Shown here: positions 10,948 to 20,431 of the stretch, piece after piece
How positions within the stretch are numbered: position 1 is the first letter of the stretch
Layout: each line of letters opens with the position of its first letter
Assembly: GCA_946965045.2 (NCBI GenBank)
Contig: OX337230.1
Coordinates: 1,178,001 to 1,242,000, forward strand
Origin: Epithemia pelagica
Lineage: Eukaryota > Bacillariophyta > Bacillariophyceae > Surirellales > Surirellaceae
Direction of reading: 5' to 3'
DNA: 64,000 nt
The notes under the pieces: model-generated
What the model saw: the letters and a program-made list of their open reading frames with translations, nothing else
Database searches by the model: none
What the model was told of the DNA's origin: nothing
Program-made: the position numbers and the translations under genes

Positions 10948-11745
10948 ATGAGGCTTTCGGAGGTTCCAATGTTCAATGTTTTGGCTAGATGGGTATGGGA
11001 AGACGATCCAGATCCGACAGTTTCTCCAGAAGTTTGCTTGGAGGCCATACCGTTCATGCCAGAAGGATGCTGGGGTCGATTGATTGCCAAAGGGCTGGGG
11101 ATTGGTATCATTTTGGGAGCTTGTATCAGTAAAGTGCCCATGATTGTAAATTTGTGGCAAAGCAAATCAACAGCTGGTTTATCCAAACAAGGCCTTTATG
11201 CAGAAGTGGTTCTGGTTGCCAACACCGCCGCGTATGGCATGTTGGAAGGCCATCCCTTTACATCCTACGGAGAAGTGGTCGCCCTTCTCATCCAATCGAT
11301 TCTCATTGTCGCGTTACTTTGGCAATACAGTAACAATGACCCTGTCCCCATTTCTCATGTGGAGCGATCTGTTGTTGGACTGATAAGTGTGGTATATGTG
11401 CTGGTTTTGTCTCTGGTGTGGCCATCCGAATGGAACTTTGTCTTGCTGGCATCGTCCTGGCCTGTCATGTTGTACTCACGCATCTCGCAAATGTGGGAGA
11501 GTTATTGTGCGAAGCATACCGGTGCGCAATCTGGTATTACCATTGGACTGAATACAATTGGAACGGCCATTCGATTGTTTACCACTTGGAAAGAAGTGGG
11601 TCTGGAGCTGGCCTTGTTGATGAATTTTGGATTGGCCTTTTTCACCAACGTGGCCATGCTCAGTCAATACTTTTTCTATCGCAGCAATACTGACAAGTTT
11701 CTTCAAGATCTCAAAGAAGAACAATCCAAAAAGAAACAAGAATAA
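10948..11745 (+). CDS. MPDU1: MPDU1-like PQ-loop membrane protein
   Basis: Intronless, 265 residues; the first in-frame ATG is 10948 (the frame opens further upstream only at a TTG). Multi-pass membrane protein with two PQ-loop-type repeats. The first is around LGIGIILGACISKVPMIVNLW followed by SKSTAGLSKQGL; the second is around SSWPVMLYSRISQMWESY with GAQSGITIGLNTIGTAIRLF. The block AKGLGIGIILGACISKVP plus the downstream YGMLEGHPFTSYGE resembles human MPDU1 (KGLGLGI, NFPFSSWGE). The family is required for use of dolichol-phosphate mannose and glucose in ER glycan assembly. The C terminus is lysine-rich (EEQSKKKQE), which could act as an ER-retrieval-like tail. It shares a short divergent promoter with a glycosyltransferase gene. 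Confidence 0.85.
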   Translation: MRLSEVPMFNVLARWVWEDDPDPTVSPEVCLEAIPFMPEGCWGRLIAKGLGIGIILGACISKVPMIVNLWQSKSTAGLSKQGLYAEVVLVANTAAYGMLEGHPFTSYGEVVALLIQSILIVALLWQYSNNDPVPISHVERSVVGLISVVYVLVLSLVWPSEWNFVLLASSWPVMLYSRISQMWESYCAKHTGAQSGITIGLNTIGTAIRLFTTWKEVGLELALLMNFGLAFFTNVAMLSQYFFYRSNTDKFLQDLKEEQSKKKQE

Positions 11746-12221
11746 ATAAACCAGAATGCTCAACATAACTGCAATAGACGAACTACCAACTTTCGCTTCG
11801 CCATATTTTGCATGAAGTCTTGTCTCGACCATCGTAGTGGGCTGGTGGGATTTGACTCACAATGGACTGCGCAGCAAAAAACATTTTCAATTCGGTCAAG
11901 TGTCATATTGGCCTCTTGTCACACTTGCAGGTCCAAGCAAACTTGCACCATGAAAACACCCACGTGTCTCGGATAAGGTTGTGGACTTCCAAGATATGAT
12001 TGAAACGACACGCGTCGATCGTCTTCAACAGGAACGTGAAGAAGTGCTCTGTCATCCATCATGTGTCGCAAATCAACTTTTGATATTGCTGGAACAAACG
12101 GGAGTGAAGAGTGAACACGAGCACAGTTCAAAAGTTTGCGTTGTCCACTTTAGGTGCTGATTTCTACAGTACACCAGCACAATCCGACAGTGCCCCACAA
12201 AGTGAACTTCGATGCGAGATG
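11746..12221. other. Convergent spacer with a 54-codon ORF
   Basis: Lies between the MPDU1-like (+) and NELF-A-like (-) genes. A plus-strand ORF at 11996-12160 starts MIETTRVDRLQQEREEVLCH, with a helix-like composition. It is too short and isolated to call a gene; it may be a remnant or a missed terminal exon. Confidence 0.25.
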
Positions 12222-14180
12222 TTAATCATATCGCTTCACCTTTTTGGATTGTTTGGAGGTGAAGTTGTCATAGTTGAGTTCCAGGTAGTAAGTTTCCTTT
12301 ACTGGTTTTCCGGATGGGTCGGTCGTGCGTTCTTCGTGAAGCTTCATTTTGTACACTCGTTCCCCGGGTGTGGGATTTGCACGCTTTTCAAAGAATAACT
12401 GTACTCGATTTCGATCTTGATCGGTCAAACGGTTGGATTTGGTGCTCAACAACTTTTGCCAGTTTAACTGCCGTGGGCCTGCCGATGCCGCCGCCCCTGC
12501 AGCTTCTCCACCAAGGTTGGAAGGAGCTGCCATTACGGAATTGGCGGCAGCCACCTTTGATTGGTACTTGGACAGTGCTGCAGCGGCCAAATCATTAGCC
12601 GTATTTTGGTCGTCTATTGGTGGATTTGGATTTGGAGATGGTGATTGTTTTGGAGGACTCTGTGTTGGGACGTTTTGCTGCTGCTCAGATTGATACTTGG
12701 ACAAGGCCGCGGCCGCCAACGCACTCGCTGAAGCGCTATTGCTTTCTCTGATATGAGGGACCTCGACTTCTTTTGGTTCAGGCTGTTGTTCTGCGGCTGG
12801 TTTAGAAGATTCAGGTGACTTTGTTGGCGTATCAGATCCTGTTCTAGGTTCGGCTTTGGAAGTAGAATTCTTTTCAATCTTTGCCGCTTTCGCTGTCACC
12901 TTGCTGCTCAGAAGGGATTTGCGTTTCATTCCCGCCGACAATTTTTGCTGGGGCTGGTCTTGTTGTTGAGCTAGACTAGAAGCTTCGGTATCGTCAATCA
13001 TTTTCATTTTGGAACGACCACCGGCTCCGGCCGCCGAAGCCTTGAGAGCTCGTCCACCAAATCGAGAGGCTGCATTTGATTTTCCCAGCAAGCTACCCCG
13101 TGCATTGGTCCCACCTGGTCTTCCGCTGCCAGCCGCTGTATTCGTTTGTAGCTGCCGTCCTTTCCCAACTAATCGTTGAGCAGCACCCGTCTTTCGAACA
13201 TGCAAACCAGTACGTTTGACATTGGATCCTCCGGCCATGGTTGCAGCAGGTTTTTTGGTCATAAACATGGATGTTTTGGGTCTGTCTACTGCCGGTTTCT
13301 TTTTGGCTGTCGTCCCTGTTGTGTCATCAGGCTTGCGTTTGCGGTTCATCCCTGGCATGTATGCCATTGGAGTCGCTGCTGATCCCGACGAACGATCCGA
13401 AGAACCCGAAACAGTCCTTTGAGAAGGCCCCTTTTGTTGAGCATGTTCCGATTCCTCCTTGGCTCGGTCCATTTCTAATTTGGCATCCAGTGCGAGTATC
13501 GACGCATCTTCATTTACGGTGAAGTGTGGATTGGGGCCCATGGCATCAGGAATTGTTTCCTTCAAAAGATCCGGATTCAGCAAAGAATATCGATACGGAG
13601 CCATTAATGGATCAAAATCAGTCGTTATCAGCGAAAGAACGTCAGAAGAAGATTCTTCCTCACTTTGTTTCGATGCGTTGTCTGCCACTTGTTCCACTTT
13701 CATGATAATGTCATCACAGGTCTTGTCCAAGAGCTTTTTGGCTTCCTCGCCATAACTTTGGCTCCCGTTCTCGTCATCTTCTTTGAACATGATTCCCTGA
13801 ATCAGACCAGCCACTACTCGGACCCACTCTTCATAACGATGGGCGAGCCTCTCCTCTTCCGTTAAACCATCCAAATCTTGATCGCCACTCCCTTGAGCTT
13901 GGCGCAAGATTTTAAAAATAACACTGTCCAGCTCTGGTTCTGGCTCCAGTCCGAGCATTCCAATCAAGATCCTCATTTGACTTATCTTGTCTGATTTAGA
14001 CAGAACCTGAGAAATGTTTCTCAAGTATTCGCTCTCTGTTACATCGCCACGCAAAGCTGGAGTGGTCACCGTCTTGGTCAAATCCAACGACGAGAAGGGG
14101 CCTCGTAGCTTGGACTCGACTGCCGTGAGAAACAAGTCCAAGTCTACATCTTTTCCCGATCCATTCCTACTGTAGGCCAT
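12222..14180 (-). CDS. NELF-A-like transcription elongation factor
   Basis: Intronless, 652 residues. The N-terminal 250 residues are predicted helical (ISQMRILIGMLGLEPEPELD, VVAGLIQGIMF), like the NELF-A HDAg-like head. A basic, disordered middle follows: MNRKRKPDD, AKKKPAVDRPK, RTGLHVRKTGAAQRL, and GGRSKMKMIDDTEASSL; the last recalls the GVKLLDISELD block of animal NELF-A. Ala/Gln/Pro-rich linkers come next. The two segments around 500-560 share the unit LAAAALSKYQS, present twice. A compact C-terminal domain closes the protein (NRLTDQDRNRVQLFFEKRAN, then a KMKLHEE / YYLELNYDNF hairpin). NELF-A pauses RNA polymerase II near promoters. The match is by motif order and not by strong identity, so treat the name as provisional. 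Confidence 0.6.
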   Translation of the reverse strand: MAYSRNGSGKDVDLDLFLTAVESKLRGPFSSLDLTKTVTTPALRGDVTESEYLRNISQVLSKSDKISQMRILIGMLGLEPEPELDSVIFKILRQAQGSGDQDLDGLTEEERLAHRYEEWVRVVAGLIQGIMFKEDDENGSQSYGEEAKKLLDKTCDDIIMKVEQVADNASKQSEEESSSDVLSLITTDFDPLMAPYRYSLLNPDLLKETIPDAMGPNPHFTVNEDASILALDAKLEMDRAKEESEHAQQKGPSQRTVSGSSDRSSGSAATPMAYMPGMNRKRKPDDTTGTTAKKKPAVDRPKTSMFMTKKPAATMAGGSNVKRTGLHVRKTGAAQRLVGKGRQLQTNTAAGSGRPGGTNARGSLLGKSNAASRFGGRALKASAAGAGGRSKMKMIDDTEASSLAQQQDQPQQKLSAGMKRKSLLSSKVTAKAAKIEKNSTSKAEPRTGSDTPTKSPESSKPAAEQQPEPKEVEVPHIRESNSASASALAAAALSKYQSEQQQNVPTQSPPKQSPSPNPNPPIDDQNTANDLAAAALSKYQSKVAAANSVMAAPSNLGGEAAGAAASAGPRQLNWQKLLSTKSNRLTDQDRNRVQLFFEKRANPTPGERVYKMKLHEERTTDPSGKPVKETYYLELNYDNFTSKQSKKVKRYD

Positions 14181-14454
14181 GGTTCAATTACCGAACACAC
14201 GATGAAGAAACAAGCAAATGAACCATAGACACAGCTCGATTCATCGCAAGCGCTATATTTTGCCGATTGTGTAACATGTGATCGTCGGTGGGAGGTCGGA
14301 GAACGACGTTCAGCCCCCAAATACAAATGGGGTGCATGACCCCCTTTTCGGGCTTCTTTTGCTACCTGTTACCTGTTGGTCTTCTCTTCTACTCCTACTC
14401 CTGAAAGACGTCGAAAAGGAAAACGTAACCCTATCCAGTTATAACCATTAACTC

Positions 14455-15417
14455 CTATTCATCATCGTCTTCTTCTTCATCGGTCTGATGAAAGAAATAC
14501 GAAAGGGTCACACTTCGAACATAGCTAACCTGGGGATCCTTGAGAATTTCAGGGTCGATAAAAAAGAACACTGGCATGTCCACGGTTTCACCCGGCAAAA
14601 GCCGTTGCTCTTCGAAGCAAAAACATTGAATCTTTTGAAAGTACAGCCCAACTTTAGCAGGATGCACATTGTAGGTTGCAACTCCAGTAATGGCTTTGTC
14701 ACTTTTATTCGTCACTCGGAAAAACGACAAGGCCGTCTCACCTGGAACCACCTTCACATCCAACTGTACCGGTGTAAAGGTCCACGGCATAATGTCATCT
14801 ACGGTTGTGTCAAACCGAACGGTGATCAAATCGGCATTCTCGACGGGTCTCAACGAAGCCAATTTGGCGGCTGCCTCTTCGTCCGTCCAGGTGTGTACAC
14901 GTGCCGAGGACTTGGATGGACTTCCTGTGATGGATCCAGCAGTTTCCAAGGCTGCATTGAGAAGACGTTCGAGTGGATCCATTTCTTCCAAATCTTTCTG
15001 ACCGATTCTAACTCGTTGTGTGGTCCCTCCAAACCCAGTTGTTTGACAAAAGACCTTGTACAATGGGACGGCTCCATAGGTTGCTCCCAGGGCACCCACG
15101 ACAACGGCGCCCATGTACCAGGCTGTGTTCACATTCCGTTGGTATTGGGTACTGCCACTGTCACCAGAGGTTCGTTTACTTCGTTTCCTTCCAAACAAAC
15201 GAAACCAAATCGTATCCTCTCGTTGTCGCCTGTAATAATCGTACGCCGCTCGTTGTGCTTGCGACATTTTGTTCTCGGACAATGACGATTGATCCACCTT
15301 GGCGGTGCTTGCCAGGAACCTTCTAGATCCACGCGACGATATACGTATCACATTGTCCGCTCTCCATATACATCCTGCCATCATGTTGCTTGAAAGTGCT
15401 CTTCGCGTTGGAAACAT
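14455..15417 (-). CDS. COX11: Cytochrome c oxidase assembly factor COX11
   Basis: Copper-delivery protein that metallates the CuB site of cytochrome oxidase, anchored in the mitochondrial inner membrane. 320 residues, intronless. The basic, hydroxylated N terminus (MFPTRRALSS, RISSRGSRRFLAS) looks like a mitochondrial presequence. The membrane span is about 98-118 (WYMGAVVVGALGATYGAVPLY), followed at once by KVFCQTTGFGGTTQ. The CtaG/Cox11 domain has PWTFTPVQLDVKVVPGETAL and the copper motif QCFCFEEQ (Cys265 and Cys267). It ends in LSYFF plus an acidic tail. About 60 extra residues (roughly 135-196, including LERLLNAALETAGSIT) sit between GGTTQ and ITVRF, where bacterial and human proteins have a short linker. 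Confidence 0.95.
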   Translation of the reverse strand: MFPTRRALSSNMMAGCIWRADNVIRISSRGSRRFLASTAKVDQSSLSENKMSQAQRAAYDYYRRQREDTIWFRLFGRKRSKRTSGDSGSTQYQRNVNTAWYMGAVVVGALGATYGAVPLYKVFCQTTGFGGTTQRVRIGQKDLEEMDPLERLLNAALETAGSITGSPSKSSARVHTWTDEEAAAKLASLRPVENADLITVRFDTTVDDIMPWTFTPVQLDVKVVPGETALSFFRVTNKSDKAITGVATYNVHPAKVGLYFQKIQCFCFEEQRLLPGETVDMPVFFFIDPEILKDPQVSYVRSVTLSYFFHQTDEEEDDDE

Positions 15418-15707
15418 CGTCGATGCGTTGTTTGTCGGATGCCGAATGTGTTTGTGTTTGTGGGGTGCTGGTGGGGGGAGAAAAATCTTTCTGTGTACAC
15501 TCTATATGTATTCTCCAGCGCTACAATTGTAGTCGCTGTTAGTTAGTTTTTGATGAGAAAATCAACGATACGTAACGATTTGATACTCCCGATCTCTGAA
15601 GGTAATTCTACCGATGGAGCTTAAATCCTCCACATTCGTGATCTTTCTTGTGCGTCCATCTCATTTTTCGAGTAGTCTCTTCAGATCCATGCACTCATGG
15701 GGACGCG

Positions 15708-16412
15708 ATGCGCCCGACTCTTGAACGCCTCCTTTTCCTTGTTTCTATGCTACGAGTAGTCTCCTCGTCACGGACCGCGTTTCTCTGCAATCATCACCGT
15801 TTCTCAGCGGCGACCAGAAGTGGAATCGTTGCATCCGGAATTGCCCCACAACGCAGCAACCACCAGCGAGCCAGAGTATCCACAATGTCGGCCGGTCCCA
15901 TCCAACAGCAAGAGGGTGACATGTTGTTTGGAAAGTTTGTCATTCCAAATGCCAGCATCTTTTATCGCTCTTCGAAATCATTTGCCTTTGTCAATCTTCG
16001 TCCCATTGTGCGGGGGCATGTACTGGTGGTACCAGATGCTGTGATCCAACATTTGGATGACATGTCGGAAGAGCAATACATTGATCTCTGGAAGACTGTT
16101 CGTATTGTCCAAAGAATACTGCGAGAAACGTATCCAGAATCCGCAGCCTTTAATGTGGCAGTGCAAGATGGTTCCGCGGCAGGTCAATCGGTTCCTCACG
16201 TCCATGTACACATATTACCTCGTTCGGCGGGAGATTTCAAACGGAATGATGATGTTTATGATAAGCTGCAAGCATGGGCACCCAGAGAAGAGTTGCAGAC
16301 CAAGGTGGAACTGGAAGTCTTGCCAGATGAGGCGCGAAACGACCGGACTCGGCAACAAATGGCCGACGAAGCCGCTCTCTATCGAAGCTCTGTGGAAAAG
16401 TCAAAATTGTGA
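15708..16412 (+). CDS. FHIT: HIT-family protein, FHIT-type (dinucleoside polyphosphate hydrolase)
   Basis: 234 residues from the ATG at 15708; the frame opens further upstream only at TTG. The HIT domain starts after MSAGPIQQQEGD (ATG 15885) and resembles FHIT: FGKFVIPNASIFYRS, FAFVNLRPIVRGHVLVVP, FNVAVQDGSAAGQSVPH, the histidine triad HVHVHILPR near 164-168, then the FHIT-like GDFKRNDDVYDKLQ. Family members cleave diadenosine tri- or tetraphosphates. The 59 residues before MSAG are hydrophobic, then basic (LERLLFLVSMLRVVSSSRTAF), and could be a plastid or mitochondrial leader, with ATG 15747 as another possible start. Location therefore depends on which ATG is used. Confidence 0.88.
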   Translation: MRPTLERLLFLVSMLRVVSSSRTAFLCNHHRFSAATRSGIVASGIAPQRSNHQRARVSTMSAGPIQQQEGDMLFGKFVIPNASIFYRSSKSFAFVNLRPIVRGHVLVVPDAVIQHLDDMSEEQYIDLWKTVRIVQRILRETYPESAAFNVAVQDGSAAGQSVPHVHVHILPRSAGDFKRNDDVYDKLQAWAPREELQTKVELEVLPDEARNDRTRQQMADEAALYRSSVEKSKL

Positions 16413-16669
16413 TTTCATGTAAAGAGCATTATTGGTTATCCCATCGAACACTATTCTCCGTACTTTTTCTCATTTGTCATACATCAAAAGTGATGAGATT
16501 GCTAGACGGATATCAAACTCCGGGTCGTTTAAAAGTATGATCGCGTTTTTATCGCGATCGATGGTTGACGTCATTTTTTCGAATGTCACCATTTTTTGTC
16601 TTGTCAACATGTTCATGTCTTGAGAGAGAGCGCATAAAAGCAAACCCAATATTACTCGTTCGATATTAC

Positions 16670-18013
16670 ATGATGATGATACTGCAATTACTGTTTCTGG
16701 TGGTGGGATCTGTGGCTGCCTTTCATATTCCATTTAGCCCGACTCCAAGGACCACACAGTCGACCAACAGGAGATTTCCCACTTCACCATCCCAAGGACG
16801 AATCCAGGAGTCATCTCCCCGGCGGAGCCGTTCGTGGATTCAAGCAGAAGCCACATCCTCATCTTCGGTCACGGACATTTCGTCCTTGGAAGCCAGTGTG
16901 GACAGTTTGAAACGCACCTTGGAACGAGAATATGCCTCCTTCTTTTCTCCCATGGAACGAGACTATTATGCCGATGCTGTCACCTTTGATGATCCCATGA
17001 CGAGTTTGGAAGGGATTGATGCCTACCAACGCAATGTGGACATGCTGTCGGGCAAAAATATCATGGGCAAGATTTTGTTTCGCGATGCCGGCATTGTCTT
17101 GCACAAGGTGACGGGGGGCACGGTCACCAACGACAACAACAACAAGATTACCATTGACAATCTCATTACTCGATGGACCTTACGATTTACCTTTCAAGCC
17201 CTGCCGTGGCAACCCACGGCCCGATTTTCTGGAATTTCGGTCTACGAGGTTGCACCCGGTGGACCCAAGGGTGTCCAAGTTACGAAACAAACGGATTATT
17301 GGGATTCGATCAACTTGGTACCCAACCAAAATGTGGACGGCAAACTCGCCGAAAAAGATCAATATCAATCTGTGCCCACATCACAAGCTCTGTCGGATTT
17401 TGTCAATCAATTGAAACCATCATCCAATTTTGCCGCCCCTTCGGCCGGGAACGAATTGCCCTATCAATTGCTGCGACGCGGATTGGATTACGAAGTGCGA
17501 CGGTATCCAAGCTTTGTCGCCGTCCAAACCCCCTACGAACGTCGTGACCTTGGATTTTCCACTCTAGGAGCCTTTTGCACAGGTGGGCTGAATCCCTTGG
17601 CACCGGCTGTCATGACAATCCTGTCCGACAGCGACAAACCTGCAAATCCACAAAAATCCATGTTGTGGCCGCTGGCCTATGCGCCACCCGGGTCTCCATC
17701 TCCTCCCGCCACGGTCGTCGAGGCCGCTCAGGCCAAACAAGCGACCAACGCCGAGTTTCAAGACTGTGACATTGTGGTGCTTCCCGAACGAGTCGTTGCG
17801 GTTGGACGGTTTGCCGATGCCAGTGTCGAACCTGTCGTCCGAGCCGCCCATCGAGCCTTACGAGTGGCCTGTCAACGAGATGGTTTGACGGTCGAGGAGG
17901 AGGATGAATCTTGCCTGTCCTTTGCCCAATACGATGCTATTTTTAGTATGGGGGAACGACGAGGAGAAGTCTGGATAGAATTAAAAGAGGGTCAACATCC
18001 ATGGACCACCTAG
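16670..18013 (+). CDS. Plastid SOUL heme-binding protein with N-terminal DUF2358 domain
   Basis: 447 residues, intronless. MMMILQLLFLVVGSVAAF forms a signal peptide ending in an ASAF-like VAA-F site, followed by a Ser/Arg/Pro-rich transit-like region: the bipartite targeting expected for a secondary plastid. Residues of about 90-235 form a SnoaL-like DUF2358 region (SFFSPMERDYYADAVTFDDP, the YQRNVDML helix, and ITRWTLRFTFQALPW). From about 259, the SOUL domain begins with LPYQLLRRGLDYEVRRYPSF and continues to FSMGERRGEVWIEL. DUF2358 plus SOUL is the arrangement of plant chloroplast HBP5-type proteins, which bind heme and have been linked to heme oxygenase. A proline-rich loop (PPGSPSPPATVVEAAQ) interrupts the SOUL part. 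Confidence 0.85.
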   Translation: MMMILQLLFLVVGSVAAFHIPFSPTPRTTQSTNRRFPTSPSQGRIQESSPRRSRSWIQAEATSSSSVTDISSLEASVDSLKRTLEREYASFFSPMERDYYADAVTFDDPMTSLEGIDAYQRNVDMLSGKNIMGKILFRDAGIVLHKVTGGTVTNDNNNKITIDNLITRWTLRFTFQALPWQPTARFSGISVYEVAPGGPKGVQVTKQTDYWDSINLVPNQNVDGKLAEKDQYQSVPTSQALSDFVNQLKPSSNFAAPSAGNELPYQLLRRGLDYEVRRYPSFVAVQTPYERRDLGFSTLGAFCTGGLNPLAPAVMTILSDSDKPANPQKSMLWPLAYAPPGSPSPPATVVEAAQAKQATNAEFQDCDIVVLPERVVAVGRFADASVEPVVRAAHRALRVACQRDGLTVEEEDESCLSFAQYDAIFSMGERRGEVWIELKEGQHPWTT

Positions 18014-18329
18014 CGAGTAATGAGAAGGTGTTTTTCGAATAGAGAAAGTTGCATCAATAGTTTTGGATTTGACTAGAATGTATTGGAGACTGCTTCCCAG
18101 AGCCACCAATTGGCAAGCTAGTAGCTCCTTAACAAAAGTAAGTGGGAATCTGGGAGCTCTTTCTTATTTATCCACATCCATCCCAATATCGTATGGTATT
18201 ACACACATGAGTTATCACTGTCTTCGTAGTCAGACAAACTTGCGATTCATGATATTTCTTCTTGAAAAAATGGTCTCAAAATGCCCAACCGATGGAGAGA
18301 AAAAGAATCTCCGAGGTTTTTTACTGCTG
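18014..18329. other. Convergent spacer
   Basis: 3' flanks of the SOUL gene (+) and the next minus-strand gene. No feature seen. Confidence 0.5.
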
Positions 18330-19904
18330 CTACTTGGGTGGGTGGTCCGTGTCGTTGTGGTGGTGGTGCGTGGAGGAAGGAGGAGGATGATGCACGACAA
18401 ACTCTTCCGTCATTTGACTTCCGACACTGTCTCCCATGTTAATTCCCAACAAGACACCCCATCCACCGGGAATCAAGACCGATCCCACTGCACCACCAAT
18501 ACTCGCAAAGGACAGACTGACCAATCGAGACAAGGCCAAAATGGTGGACTTTTTCAAAAAGCTCAACACCAACGAACCGGTATGTAGTTCATCCTTGTTG
18601 GACAAGGATTCGTCTGTTGTTGTCAATGCCGGCTGTGGTGGGGACGGCGATTCGGATTCCGTTGGTGGTTGTGTGGATGCCGGACGAGGACGACGACGAT
18701 AATGATTGCGCACATAAAGATAGTACCCAAAGGTGAGAATGATTTGATGCAGTGTATAATCGGACAAGTAGGCAATGAGATTGGCATCCCAACATTCGCG
18801 TGCCACGGCGGATGGAGTGGCGGTGGGTTCTCCCGCTTGCGTGCGACGTCGGGTCGCCGCAAAGGGATCCAAAGTCAACGTGTCCAATTGAATCATGGAC
18901 AAGGTTCGACTGGCGACAAACTCGTAAAATCGCATAATGGCGGTTACCGCGTGGTATTTCAAATACGCCGTCATGAGCCGTTCCGGAAAGACTTTCCAGC
19001 GTTTGTCCCATTCTTTCTGTAACGTAACGAAGACCACAACATCAAAAGAGGAGCGAAAACAAGACGCAGGATAGCAAGACACAATGAACAAGCATGAGAG
19101 AAAGACGGTCCATGAATTTTTGAAGCGCCGTGAAAAAGTCAATCGATACACCACAGTCGTTTGCGCTCCATGATCCATAAAACAACATGAGAAATCGTCA
19201 CAAGCTCAAAAAGCGTCAGATTTCAGCAATGGTATTTACATGTCAGTATCATCATTGCAACTGTGGTTTTCTTCAAGTGATGATTGTTGATTGGTGTGGA
19301 TGGGGGTTTTCTCCACCGTGTGTGCGCGTGTGTTGTGGGTGGGTGGACCTACCTCATTCCATTCTTCTGTTTGTTGTTCCGCTTCGTGAGAAGACAAGTT
19401 TCCTTTTTGCACATCTTCATCGAGGGCCATGTCATGTTTCAATTGATCGCTCATGTAATTGGAATAAATCAAGCCCCCTTGTTGCACCGTGACCCGAATG
19501 GCATTTTTGATCAAGGCGGACACATGAAAATGATCCAAGGCCCCTCGTCGATCTTGACACAAGGTACGGATTCCCAATAAGGAACGATGTTCGTGTCGCA
19601 TTTGCAAATATTTGGGAGAACCCAAGGAGGAGGAAGAATTGTTGTTGTTGTTGTTGTTGGTACTGGAAAAGGAGGAGGCCGATGTGGCCCAAACGTGCAA
19701 GGGCATCGAATCGGCGGTGGAGGACGATAATGAATTGGATGTGGACCACAGCGAGGACGATGCCGACGGGGAGAAGAAGGTGGTGGTACTCGCAGAGGGA
19801 GTCCCCCAACTGTCGTGATTGCTTCCATACCATCGCGGAGACAACCCGGAAGACGACGACGGCGAAGAGGGAATGCGAGTAAACGCAAGGACTCGATCCA
19901 ACAT
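18330..19904 (-). CDS. Unknown multi-pass membrane protein (2 exons)
   Basis: Exons are 19904-19353 and 19016-18330, joined across a 336-nt intron (gtaggt...ttacag) that is in phase 0 and links QTEEWNE to KEWDKRWKVFPERL; about 412 residues. The first 110 residues are Ser/Asn-rich and disordered. Then come amphipathic helices (LDHFHVSALIKNAIRV, the LMTAYLKYHAVTAIMRFYEF region) and hydrophobic stretches (IAYLSDYTLHQIILTFGYYLYV; STILALSRLVSLSFASIGGAVGSVLIPGGWG) with a conserved-looking glycine motif, GGWGVLLGINMGDSVG. The C terminus is His- and Pro-rich. I do not recognise the family. The start is uncertain: ATG 19904 was chosen because the sequence upstream in frame to 20291 looks non-coding. 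Confidence 0.6.
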
Positions 19905-20431
19905 GGTGGCGTTCGTTCCAGGTTCTAGTAGATTGCCAAAGGGTCTTTTCTCCCAATCGATTTCTTGGTTGTCTCCTTCTTTGCTTGAGCGTTTCGTTTC
20001 TTCCTTTTGATTTTGATCGATCGCTGTCGTCGCCTTGTTCTTCTGGAATCTTTTTTTTGCGTGTGGGTAGATGTCCAGGACTCGAAAGGGGAGTCGTGAA
20101 TCGAAACGGCGACCGAAGGACGGACGGAGTGAGCGCCAGGCGTGCTTCTCGCCGACCCGCGAGCGGCACGATCCTTTGCCCCTCTCACCACGTGCACCCC
20201 CAAATTGAGCGAGAGGATCAACAATGCGCAATGCGCACATCCATGTTCGTCCAAGAGATTCGTTAAGATACGGAGGCTGATTGACAATCACGACGAGCCT
20301 TTTGATTCCACCAGCAATCGATCCTCCTCTCTTGGTCCGAAAGCAAACAGAGGGAGAGTCTGACAGTGTCTACCCCAAGAGCAAGAAGGAAGAAGATCAT
20401 TCCATAAACTTGTGTAGTAGCCAAGACAATC
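19905..20431. other. Divergent intergenic region
   Basis: Holds the 5' flanks of the membrane-protein gene (-) and EDC4 (+). The minus frame stays open to 20291, but its sequence is compositionally unlike the gene. No other feature. Confidence 0.4.

Noticed and set aside
8821-11160. 779-residue reading of the fucosyltransferase gene
   Set aside because: The extra N terminus runs through the divergent promoter and into the MPDU1-like gene; the protein starts sensibly at 10794 before its membrane anchor.
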